Shown here in pieces: positions 1-6,511 of a DNA stretch of 18,372 nucleotides. Positions within the stretch are counted from its first letter, which is position 1. Every line of letters starts with the position of its first letter. Source of the stretch: Fluviibacter sp041311015 (GTDB lineage: Bacteria > Pseudomonadota > Gammaproteobacteria > Burkholderiales > Rhodocyclaceae); assembly GCA_041311015.1 (NCBI GenBank), contig JBFYKG010000025.1, positions 1 through 18,372 on the forward strand, read 5' to 3'. The notes beneath the pieces were generated by a model. That model saw nothing but the letters and a program-made list of their open reading frames with translations. It made no database searches and was not told the origin of the DNA. The translations under genes and the position numbers were made by a program.

Positions 1-1343
1 TTGAAGTCGGTTACGGCAATCGAAAATCGGGCCAGCTTGTCATAGAGGGTCTTGGCAGGGATGCCCAGGATCTCGGCCGCATCGGCAACATGACCACTGG
101 ACAACCGTAACGCATGAACCAGAGCGTCGCGCTCTGCCCGCTCCAGCATCTGGTTCAAGGTCAACGGCACCTGACTATCGCTGACGATGGCGCCCTCGGC
201 AAAAGGAAAACCGATCGCCACGCGCTCTGCGAAGTTTCGTAACTCGCGAATATTGCCAGGCCAGTCGTGCGATACCAAGTAGCGCAGCACTGCAGATGAC
301 GGGTCCGTGGCCGGCGAACCATATTTGTCCCGGAACTGATGCAGGTAGAAATTGAAGAGAAGCGGGATGTCATCACGGATCTCGCGCAGCGGCGGAAGAT
401 ACAGATTGACGACATTCAGGCGGAAATAGAGATCACTCCGAAACTGGCCCTGGTCAGACAAGGTTTTCAGATCCGTTTTGGTCGCCGCAATGACCCGACA
501 TGACACCGGGATGGACTCATTGGCACCCAGCCGCTGGATTGTCCGGTCCTGGATCGTTCGCAGCAACTTGGCCTGGAGCGCCAGGGGCATCGATTCGATT
601 TCATCCAGAAAGAGGGTCCCGTTTTTAGCAAATTCGAATTTGCCGATACGCCGTTTCAGCGCGCCGGTGAACGCACCGGCTTCGTGACCAAACAGCTCGC
701 TCTCGAAAATGCTTTCCGGCAGCGCCGCGCAATTAATCGCCACAAAGGGGCCAGTACGACCGCTCTGATCGTGCAGCCGCTGTGCGACCACCTCTTTGCC
801 GGTGCCTGTTTCGCCATTGATCAGAATATCAACACCGGTGGGCGCCAGCGCAGCAATCTGCTGGCGCAACACGGCCAATCGTTCTGATTGGCCAATCAGT
901 GCGTAGGCGCCGGGCTTCTGCACTTGCGACAGCGCCGCCACCTGGCTGATGAGACGGGCCTTGTCCACCGCATTACGCACCGTCGTAATCAACCGGTCGG
1001 TACTAAAGGGTTTATCGATGAAGTCAAACGCCCCTTCCCGCATCGCGCCAACGGCCATGCCGATGTCGCCATGACCTGTCATGATGATGACGGGCACCTG
1101 CGGGTTCGCCGCCAGTACCTTGCGCATCAGGGTCAGCCCATCCTCATCGGGTAGATTGACATCGGTAACGACTACGTACGGGTACTCCGGACGATCTGCC
1201 GCAAAAAAGGGTTGTGCCGCGCCAAAGGCGCGTACCTCAAAGCCTTCCAGCATCAAGGACTGGGAACAGCCCGTCAGGATCGCCTCATCATCTTCGATCA
1301 GACAAACGGTTGCCCCGCCAGGAAGCCCCATACTCAGATTCAT
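1..1343 (-). CDS. dctD: C4-dicarboxylate response regulator DctD, sigma-54 activator (C-terminal end cut by window edge)
   Basis: About 447 codons can be read before the window edge, close to the usual family length of 440-450, so only a few C-terminal residues are missing. An N-terminal receiver domain (about 10-125) has the acidic pair D18/D19, the phospho-acceptor D61 in VVVTDVNLPDEDG and K111 in DFIDKPF. An AAA+ sigma-54 activation domain follows, with Walker A GETGTGKE (177-184), the sigma-54 contact loop GAFTGA (223-228) followed by LKRRIGKFEFA as in DctD proteins, and Walker B GTLFLDEIE. The C terminus is a Fis-type helix-turn-helix ending in AKTLYDKLARF. The start ATG overlaps the dctB stop by 4 bases (ATGA), which suggests translational coupling. 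Inferred role: once phosphorylated by DctB, it binds the palindromes near 6458-6504 and drives sigma-54 transcription of dctPQM. The family assignment is firm; the regulon is inferred. Confidence 0.95.
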   Translation of the reverse strand, partial: MNLSMGLPGGATVCLIEDDEAILTGCSQSLMLEGFEVRAFGAAQPFFAADRPEYPYVVVTDVNLPDEDGLTLMRKVLAANPQVPVIIMTGHGDIGMAVGAMREGAFDFIDKPFSTDRLITTVRNAVDKARLISQVAALSQVQKPGAYALIGQSERLAVLRQQIAALAPTGVDILINGETGTGKEVVAQRLHDQSGRTGPFVAINCAALPESIFESELFGHEAGAFTGALKRRIGKFEFAKNGTLFLDEIESMPLALQAKLLRTIQDRTIQRLGANESIPVSCRVIAATKTDLKTLSDQGQFRSDLYFRLNVVNLYLPPLREIRDDIPLLFNFYLHQFRDKYGSPATDPSSAVLRYLVSHDWPGNIRELRNFAERVAIGFPFAEGAIVSDSQVPLTLNQMLERAERDALVHALRLSSGHVADAAEILGIPAKTLYDKLARFSIAVTDF

Positions 1344-3136
1344 GCGTCGATATCCGGTTGTCGCAAATGCACGGTAAACACTAGTCCGCCTGTATCAAGG
1401 TTGGCACAGGTTATTGTGCCACCGACGGCATCCACTATAAACCGGGTAATGGCCAGACCCAGTCCGAGGCCCTGACCCGATGGTTTGGTCGTAAAGAACG
1501 GTTCGAAGATACTTTTCAACTGGGCTTCGGCAATCCCCGGCCCATTGTCCTGAACCTGCACCACCACTTCTTGACCTGCTGTGGCTGCCGAAATCCTGAT
1601 ACGCGCACCATCACGCCCACGCAGGGCATCAACCGCATTTGACAGCAGGTTGACAAAAACCTGCTCCAGCTTGCCCTGCGATCCGAGCACACGCTCATTG
1701 CCAATCCGGACATCCAGCGTAATGCCGGCCTTTTCGACAAAGGGCCCCATCACCAGCAAGGCATTTCTGATCACGGCGTCCAACGCCAGCGGTTCTATGG
1801 TGGTGGGGTCGTTCCGGTAGAGCGATTTAAGTTCGGAAAGAATGTTACCTGCACGAACCACCAGGGCATTGATGTTGTCGATGTTCTCGATCGCTACGTC
1901 AAGCCGGCCGGCATCCATCAGTTTTCGCGTATTGCCCGCATAGAGCTGGATCGCCGAGAGTGGCTGGCTCAGTTCGTGTGTAATCCCGGCTGCCATCTGC
2001 CCCAGCACGGCCATCTTGCCGGCCTGAACGGCCTCATCACGAGTCAGCCGCAGTACCGATTCGGCACGCTGCAAATCCGCTACCCGGTTCGTCAGTTCGA
2101 TGGTGCGCTCGGCAATTTTGGCATCGATATCCGCATAGATCTGACGCTTTTCGAGTTGCGCGCGATGACGGTAGTACACACTCGACAGACTAATTAGCAG
2201 AAACCCCATACCAAATCCCGCCGCAAGAGCGCTGGCAAGGGCATAGTTATGAGATTCGCGCGTATCGCCAATCTGAGCAATATGCCAACCCCGATTACCC
2301 AGCGCAACCGATTGAATCAGGTAACGGTTACTGCCGAACAGACTGACCGCATCGGTTGCGTCCATCTGCACTGGTACACCTTTGTAGGCCAGTGGCGCTA
2401 ACGCCTGCCCTGGAAACTGACGGGTCTGTGCAATACGTTCGGCCGCATCGGGCGCAAGGGATCGGGTTGTCTTGTACCGGTCTTCCGATACCGAAGAGAG
2501 GATCACAATCCCATCGTCATTGGTGACAATGGCTACATTTTTTGCCTCGGTCAGCGCCTGCTGGATATCGGTTAGGCCAATCTTGATCGTCACGACCCCC
2601 AGCAACCTGTTCTCCATGCGGATCGGATAGGCAATGTAATAACCGGGGCGCCCAGAGGCAATGCCAATACCGTAGAAATTACCCATCCCCCGGGCAACGG
2701 CCTCGGTAAAGTAGGGCCGGAAGGCGTAATTGTCACCGACATAGCTGTCGGGCTTGTTCCAGTTGCTGGAAACCAAGGTCAGGCCATGCTCATTCATGGC
2801 GTAGATGGTTTCTGTGCCAAGAATCTGGTTGATCTGCTCCAGGTAAAGATTCGCCTCGGCTAATACGGCGGTCCGGTTCGGTTGCAACAGCGCGTCTCGA
2901 ATACGGCGGTCCTGGGCAATGACCAATGGGAGCTCGTCGTACTTCTGCAGTGTGGTGCTGATCGTCTGGCTCAGTGTTTCCAGGTGCCGGCGATTTCTTG
3001 ATGCCTCGCGATCAATGTCGCTCGTGAACACGAGACGGTACGTGCCATAGCCGACCAACACACATACCACGACCACCCCCAAAAAAAGGTACCGTGATTT
3101 CTGTTGCAGCTTGGCAATAGCAGCGTGAAGCGTCAT
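1340..3136 (-). CDS. dctB: C4-dicarboxylate sensor histidine kinase DctB
   Basis: Inner-membrane kinase of 598 residues, the usual DctB length (about 600). Transmembrane helix 1 is at about 17-37 and helix 2 at about 298-321. Between them lies a periplasmic double-Cache-type sensor domain with the DctB signatures FRPYF (139-143) and SGRPGYYIAYP (161-171). After a short coiled coil (about 325-365) comes the HisKA box with phospho-acceptor H387 in GITHELSQPL. The catalytic domain follows: N box around N496/N500, G1 motif DNGPGI (530-535), F box FEPFF (544-548) and G2 GQGLGLGL (554-561). It partners DctD, whose gene overlaps its stop codon. I see no good Shine-Dalgarno before this ATG, which would fit low sensor levels. 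A terminator-like hairpin separates it from dctM. The ligand (succinate, malate or fumarate) is inferred from the family and the neighbouring transporter. Confidence 0.94.
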   Translation of the reverse strand: MTLHAAIAKLQQKSRYLFLGVVVVCVLVGYGTYRLVFTSDIDREASRNRRHLETLSQTISTTLQKYDELPLVIAQDRRIRDALLQPNRTAVLAEANLYLEQINQILGTETIYAMNEHGLTLVSSNWNKPDSYVGDNYAFRPYFTEAVARGMGNFYGIGIASGRPGYYIAYPIRMENRLLGVVTIKIGLTDIQQALTEAKNVAIVTNDDGIVILSSVSEDRYKTTRSLAPDAAERIAQTRQFPGQALAPLAYKGVPVQMDATDAVSLFGSNRYLIQSVALGNRGWHIAQIGDTRESHNYALASALAAGFGMGFLLISLSSVYYRHRAQLEKRQIYADIDAKIAERTIELTNRVADLQRAESVLRLTRDEAVQAGKMAVLGQMAAGITHELSQPLSAIQLYAGNTRKLMDAGRLDVAIENIDNINALVVRAGNILSELKSLYRNDPTTIEPLALDAVIRNALLVMGPFVEKAGITLDVRIGNERVLGSQGKLEQVFVNLLSNAVDALRGRDGARIRISAATAGQEVVVQVQDNGPGIAEAQLKSIFEPFFTTKPSGQGLGLGLAITRFIVDAVGGTITCANLDTGGLVFTVHLRQPDIDA

Positions 3137-3157
3137 GGTTTGATGGCTTGTTAAAGA

Positions 3158-3185
3158 AGAAGACCCGGCTAGCGCCGGGTCTTCT
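3158..3185 (-). terminator. Hairpin terminator or attenuator between dctM and dctB
   Basis: A perfect 12-bp inverted repeat, AGAAGACCCGGC pairing with GCCGGGTCTTCT around a 4-base loop, starts 15 bases after the dctM stop. In the minus-strand transcript the stem is followed by a short imperfect U-rich run (CUUCUUUAAC) that partly overlaps the stem. This suits an incomplete terminator that lets some polymerase through to dctB and dctD. The strength is inferred, not measured. Confidence 0.75.
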
Positions 3186-3200
3186 ATCCTGTGCGACCGG

Positions 3201-4487
3201 CTATCCGATCATGCCGATGGCTCGGGGCAGCCAGAGGCTAAGACCCGGCCAATAGGTTACAACGATCAGGAACACCAGCATGGTGAGCAGCCATGGCCAG
3301 ACGGCAATGGTGAGCTCGGTAATACCCATCTTGGTGATCCCTGACGCCACATAGAGATTTAACCCCACAGGCGGGTGGCACATGCCCACCTCCATGTTCA
3401 CCACCATCATGATGCCGAAGTGCACCGGATCGATGCCCAGCTTCATGGCGACCGGGAACAGAATCGGCGAGAAAATCAGTACGATCGACGAGGGCTCCAT
3501 GAAGTTGCCGGCAACCAGCAGGATGATGTTGACGAAGAGCAGGAAGGTAATGACCCCCAGGCCCTTGTCCAGCAACCAGTCGGCCATAGCCTGCGGAATG
3601 TTTTCATGCGTCATCAGGAACGAGAACAGCACAGCGTTCGTAATGATGTAGAGCAACATTGCGCTCATATTGGCCGATGACAGCAGCACACGCGGCACAT
3701 CCTTCAGGCCCATGTCCCGATAGACGAATACCGCAATGATGAAGGCATACACAGCACTAATCGCGGCCGCTTCAGTCGGCGTGAAAACCCCGGTATAGAT
3801 ACCGCCCATCACCACCACAATCAGCATCAGGCCCCAGATCGATTCCTTGAAGGACTTCATCCGCTGAACCACACTTGCCTTGGGCAGACGCGGGTAATCG
3901 TTCTTGCGCGCCAGATACCAGGTCGTCAGACCCAACATGGTGGCCAACATCAGGCCCGGGATCACGCCCGCCATGAACAGGGCACCGACCGAGGTGTTGG
4001 TCGACACCGAGTACATCACCATCACGATCGACGGCGGAATCAGAATCCCCAATGCGCCCGAGGTTGTGATGATGCCGGCCCCGAATCGATTCGGGAAACC
4101 CGCCTTCACCATCGCCGGCAACAGGATCGAGCCAATAGCCACCACCGTCGCCGGTGACGAACCCGATACCGCGGCAAACAGTGCGCAGGCAACCACCCCA
4201 GCTAAACCAAGTCCACCGTAGAAGTGCCCAACCATATCGGACGCAAAGCGAATCATCCGTTTCGCCACCCCGCCATGGGTCAAGAAGTTACCTGCCAGAA
4301 TAAAGAACGGGATCGCCATGATCTCGAACTTCTCGATACCGGTGAACAACTTAAGCGCTACCGACTCCAAAGGAACTTGAGTCAGCGTGAACAGGAATGT
4401 CAGCACCGTTAAGCCCAGCGCAATGGAGATGGGCATGCCGGTCAGCATGAGTACCGTAAGGATGCCAAAGATGATCAAGGTACTCAT
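3201..4487 (-). CDS. dctM: TRAP C4-dicarboxylate transporter, large permease subunit DctM
   Basis: A very hydrophobic inner-membrane protein of 428 residues, the normal length for DctM (about 425-445, 12 helices). Family hallmarks include GIEKFEIMAIPFFILAGN near residues 50-67, AAVSGSSPATVVAIGSI near 110-126 and GILIPPSIVMV near 146-156. The C-terminal half holds FMEPSSIVLIFSPILFPV and the loop MEVGMCHPPVGLNLYV. It is the ion-driven translocating subunit and works with DctQ in the membrane and DctP in the periplasm. The start ATG overlaps the dctQ stop by 4 bases, and a strong Shine-Dalgarno (AAGGGGG, 6 bases upstream) sits inside the dctQ end, so the two permease subunits are probably made together. 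Substrate preference for succinate, malate or fumarate is inferred from the linked dctBD. Confidence 0.96.
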   Translation of the reverse strand: MSTLIIFGILTVLMLTGMPISIALGLTVLTFLFTLTQVPLESVALKLFTGIEKFEIMAIPFFILAGNFLTHGGVAKRMIRFASDMVGHFYGGLGLAGVVACALFAAVSGSSPATVVAIGSILLPAMVKAGFPNRFGAGIITTSGALGILIPPSIVMVMYSVSTNTSVGALFMAGVIPGLMLATMLGLTTWYLARKNDYPRLPKASVVQRMKSFKESIWGLMLIVVVMGGIYTGVFTPTEAAAISAVYAFIIAVFVYRDMGLKDVPRVLLSSANMSAMLLYIITNAVLFSFLMTHENIPQAMADWLLDKGLGVITFLLFVNIILLVAGNFMEPSSIVLIFSPILFPVAMKLGIDPVHFGIMMVVNMEVGMCHPPVGLNLYVASGITKMGITELTIAVWPWLLTMLVFLIVVTYWPGLSLWLPRAIGMIG

Positions 4488-5206
4488 TGGGCACCCCCTT
4501 CCTTCTTCTCGGAATCTTGATTTTTATCCAGCTCCTTGGGGTACAGGCCCTTGGTATTCTGGAACCAGGGTGTATCTTCCGGCTTACTGCCCGGACCGAC
4601 CATCGGGTCCGATGCCGTATCGTCATCCAGACCTTCCACATGACCATGGTCAACATGGGGGAGCTCGCCGGTACGATTAAACGACACCAGCACCTGCAGG
4701 AAGCGGAAGCACATCAGACCCGATCCCAGCGGAATCGCCGAATAAACGATCCAGGTAGGCCATTCCAGATCTGGCGTGATCGGACCTTCGAACAGGTCAC
4801 CGGTTTCCTTGCCCCAATAATGTAACCAGGCGTAGTGGAGCCCGTTTTCCATCACGAAATTGAAGCCCAGGTAACCGATGATCCCGGTGAACAATGCGCC
4901 CGCCAGCAGACCGAAGCTGATAAACCACTTACGTTTCTCGTCCGGCAGACGGTTGATCATCACATCAACCCCCACGTGGATACCGGTACGCACGCCATAG
5001 GCAGCACCGAACTTGGCCATCCACACGAACATGATGATGCACAGTTCCTGCGCCCAGGCCATGCTGAACGACAGCAACCAATCCTGTAGCCCGGAAATGT
5101 CCAGTCCTGTCAGATAACGGTGTATCACCGCCGCAAAAATGATGAGCGTCGCACCCCCCATCAGGAAGGTGATCAACCACTCCTCAAGCCGGTCGAGAAA
5201 TTTCAT
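4484..5206 (-). CDS. dctQ: TRAP C4-dicarboxylate transporter, small permease subunit DctQ, with long C-terminal tail
   Basis: Small membrane subunit of 240 residues. Four hydrophobic segments lie at about 11-30, 47-68, 95-116 and 150-172, as expected for DctQ. The segment AQELCIIMFVWMAKFGAAYG and the following VRTGIHVGVDVMINRLP (72-88) are typical of the family. After the last helix comes an unusually long hydrophilic tail (about 178-240), rich in Asp, Glu, Lys and His and containing HVDHGHVEG and DTPWFQNTKGLYP. Many DctQ proteins end shortly after helix 4. The Shine-Dalgarno GGAG lies 7 bases before the ATG. It associates with DctM and may help dock DctP. Between dctP and dctQ lies a GC-rich hairpin (5221-5248). 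The tail has no function I can assign. Confidence 0.94.
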   Translation of the reverse strand: MKFLDRLEEWLITFLMGGATLIIFAAVIHRYLTGLDISGLQDWLLSFSMAWAQELCIIMFVWMAKFGAAYGVRTGIHVGVDVMINRLPDEKRKWFISFGLLAGALFTGIIGYLGFNFVMENGLHYAWLHYWGKETGDLFEGPITPDLEWPTWIVYSAIPLGSGLMCFRFLQVLVSFNRTGELPHVDHGHVEGLDDDTASDPMVGPGSKPEDTPWFQNTKGLYPKELDKNQDSEKKEGGAQ

Positions 5207-5220
5207 ATCAATCTCCAGAG

Positions 5221-5248
5221 CAACCGCCCCAAAGCCTCGGGGCGGTTG
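5221..5248 (-). promoter_or_regulatory. Intercistronic hairpin between dctP and dctQ
   Basis: A perfect 10-bp inverted repeat (CAACCGCCCC with GGGGCGGTTG, 8-base loop) fills the gap between dctP and dctQ. In the transcript it is followed at once by the dctQ ribosome-binding site (CUCUGGAG) and has no U-tract, so it is unlikely to be a full terminator. Such hairpins often protect the 3' end of an upstream message, which would let the binding protein be made in excess over the permease. That role is inferred. Confidence 0.7.
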
Positions 5249-5269
5249 TGATCTTCAAGGGTTATCCCC

Positions 5270-6280
5270 TTACTTCTTTTTGCCCTTTGCAGGCGCGGCC
5301 AGTTCTGCATATACCTGTTGCAGCAGTTCCGGGCCGATACGGGGTGCCATTTCCTTATGAACCGGCAGCAGGGCTTTCTTGAAAGCTTCCCGTTCAGCAG
5401 GTGTCGGATAGTACACAGCTGTCTTGCCCGACTTCTTCACCTTCTCGAGATCCTGATCGTTCTGATGCTTGGCGATCCGGTTGGCAAAGTCTGTCGATTC
5501 CTTCATGGCTTTTTCCAGCGGCTCACGCACATCCGGCGGCAGGCCATCCCAGAACTTCTTGTTGACGATCACGGCATAACCCAAGTAACCGTGTTCGGTC
5601 ATCGCCAGATGCTTCTGGACTTCGTACATCTTCTGGGTATACAGGTTGGAGATCGGGTTTTCGGTACCATCCACCACGCCGGTCTGCAGCGCCTGATAAA
5701 CCTCGGAGAACGGCAACACCTGCGGCAATGCGCCGATTGCGCGCATCTGGGCTTCCAGAACCTTGGAAGACTGGATGCGCATCTTCTTGCCCTTCAGGTC
5801 GGTCGGCAGTTTGATCGGTGTATTGGCCGAGAACGATTTGAAACCGTTATCCCAGTAACCCAGACCACGAATGCCCTTGGGCTCGAGCTTTTTGAGGATG
5901 CTCTCGCCAATCGGGCCCTGGGTAATCTTGTGCAGCTGATCGTAGTTATCAAAGATGTACGGTAGATCGAACATCTCGAACTCTTTCACGCCCAGCGGAC
6001 CAAACTTGGCCAGCGATGGTGCCAGCATCTGGACAGCGCCGAGCTGCAGGGCTTCCATTTCTTCCTTGTCCTTGTAGAGGGTGCTGTTGGCGTAAACCTC
6101 TACTTTGACCTTACCCTTGGTGTAGTCCTCGGCTTTTTTCTTGAAGTACTCGGCCGCCAATCCCTTCGGGGTATCGTTCGCCACCACGTGGCTGAACTTG
6201 ATGACGATCGGCTGTTGTGCCACGGCCCAGGTCGAACAGGCCGCCAGCACGGACGCCACCAGCAGTTTCATCTTTCTCAT
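5270..6280 (-). CDS. dctP: TRAP C4-dicarboxylate transporter, periplasmic binding protein DctP
   Basis: Solute receptor of 336 residues (typical 325-340). The N-terminal signal peptide has a cleavage site predicted after AVA (residue 21, before QQPIVIKF). The mature part shows the DctP fold motifs: FSHVVANDTPKG (29-40), the ligand-binding arginine region KKMRIQSSKVLEAQ (165-178, R168 the likely carboxylate anchor) and PFSEVYQALQTGVVDGTENP (190-209). The tail ends in KGKKK. It captures dicarboxylate in the periplasm and delivers it to DctQM. AGGAG sits 8 bases before the ATG. It is the first gene of dctPQM, behind a sigma-54 promoter at 6358-6373. Oddity: LAAC at 12-15 also fits a lipobox, so membrane anchoring cannot be excluded, although the downstream AVA-QQ site is the usual arrangement for DctP. 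Confidence 0.96.
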   Translation of the reverse strand: MRKMKLLVASVLAACSTWAVAQQPIVIKFSHVVANDTPKGLAAEYFKKKAEDYTKGKVKVEVYANSTLYKDKEEMEALQLGAVQMLAPSLAKFGPLGVKEFEMFDLPYIFDNYDQLHKITQGPIGESILKKLEPKGIRGLGYWDNGFKSFSANTPIKLPTDLKGKKMRIQSSKVLEAQMRAIGALPQVLPFSEVYQALQTGVVDGTENPISNLYTQKMYEVQKHLAMTEHGYLGYAVIVNKKFWDGLPPDVREPLEKAMKESTDFANRIAKHQNDQDLEKVKKSGKTAVYYPTPAEREAFKKALLPVHKEMAPRIGPELLQQVYAELAAPAKGKKK

Positions 6281-6317
6281 TGCGATGCTCCTTTGGTTTG
6301 TCTTGCGCTTTATTATC

Positions 6318-6348
6318 GTAATGACGCACTTACGCGCACGGTCATTAC
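6318..6348 (-). promoter_or_regulatory. Stem-loop at the predicted 5' end of the dctP message
   Basis: GTAATGAC (6318-6325) and GTCATTAC (6341-6348) form a perfect 8-bp inverted repeat around a 15-base loop. The transcription start predicted from the -24/-12 promoter is about 6347, so the hairpin would sit at the very 5' end of the mRNA. This could protect it from 5'-end-dependent decay. The repeat could instead be a protein-binding site at the start point. Confidence 0.5.
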
Positions 6349-6357
6349 ACCATATTT

Positions 6358-6373
6358 AGCAATCGTCATGCCA
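6358..6373 (-). promoter_or_regulatory. Sigma-54 (-24/-12) promoter of dctPQM
   Basis: On the minus strand the sequence is TGGCATGACGATTGCT, an almost exact match to the sigma-54 consensus TGGCAYG-N4-TTGCW. The invariant GG and GC are exactly 10 bases apart. The implied start site is near 6347, giving an untranslated leader of about 66 bases before dctP. A sigma-54 promoter needs an activator; DctD, encoded downstream, carries the required GAFTGA loop. Confidence 0.9.
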
Positions 6374-6399
6374 ACTTGGTCGAGCCAAAAATTCTGCGT

Positions 6400-6412
6400 T
6401 AACCAATTGTTT
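6400..6412 (-). promoter_or_regulatory. IHF-like site between the promoter and the enhancer sites
   Basis: AAACAATTGGTTA on the minus strand matches 12 of 13 positions of the IHF consensus WATCAANNNNTTR, with an A-rich stretch just upstream of it. It lies between the -24/-12 promoter and the proposed DctD sites, where an IHF bend is needed to bring activator and polymerase together. Short consensus matches also arise by chance, so this call rests mainly on position. Confidence 0.5.
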
Positions 6413-6427
6413 TTACGAGGCTTTAAA

Positions 6428-6443
6428 ATGTGCAATTGCACAT
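6428..6443. promoter_or_regulatory. Perfect 16-bp palindrome ATGTGCAATTGCACAT, possible operator
   Basis: A perfect dyad upstream of the dctP start site, between the IHF-like site and the proposed DctD sites. It differs from the TTCCGGA motif, so a different dimeric regulator is likely. Its half-sites (TGTGC-N4-GCACA) have the spacing of FNR-type sites but not their bases, and they are two bases too close for a CRP site. The regulator is unknown. Confidence 0.5.
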
Positions 6444-6457
6444 CTCTTTAAATGCGT

Positions 6458-6473
6458 TTCCGGAATTCCGGAA
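6458..6473. promoter_or_regulatory. Proposed DctD upstream activator site 1
   Basis: TTCCGGAATTCCGGAA is a perfect 16-bp palindrome centred about 105 bp upstream of the -12 element. A second site with the same TTCCGGA core is centred 30 bp further away, close to three helical turns. Paired dyads at this distance are typical enhancer sites for sigma-54 activators. Binding by DctD is inferred from gene linkage. Confidence 0.65.
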
Positions 6474-6486
6474 TTCCCGTTTTTTG

Positions 6487-6504
6487 CTTCCGGATTTCCG
6501 GAAG
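6487..6504. promoter_or_regulatory. Proposed DctD upstream activator site 2
   Basis: CTTCCGGATTTCCGGAAG is an 18-bp near-perfect dyad with the same TTCCGGA half-sites as site 1. It ends 7 bases from the tilS stop codon. It is not a terminator for tilS: the minus-strand sequence after it is CAAAAAACGGG, an A-run rather than a U-run. Confidence 0.62.
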
Positions 6505-6511
6505 AGTGCGG

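Noticed and set aside
5318..5965. Plus-strand open frame of 215 codons opposite dctP
   Set aside because: Antisense shadow of a certain dctP; its stop-free run follows from dctP codon use.
6428..6443. CRP or FNR binding site
   Set aside because: TGTGC-N4-GCACA is two bases too short between half-sites for CRP (TGTGA-N6-TCACA) and lacks the TTGAT/ATCAA bases of FNR.
6487..6504. Dyad after tilS as a rho-independent terminator
   Set aside because: On the tilS strand it is followed by CAAAAAACGGG with no U-tract, and its half-sites match the second dyad at 6458-6473, which points to a protein-binding site.
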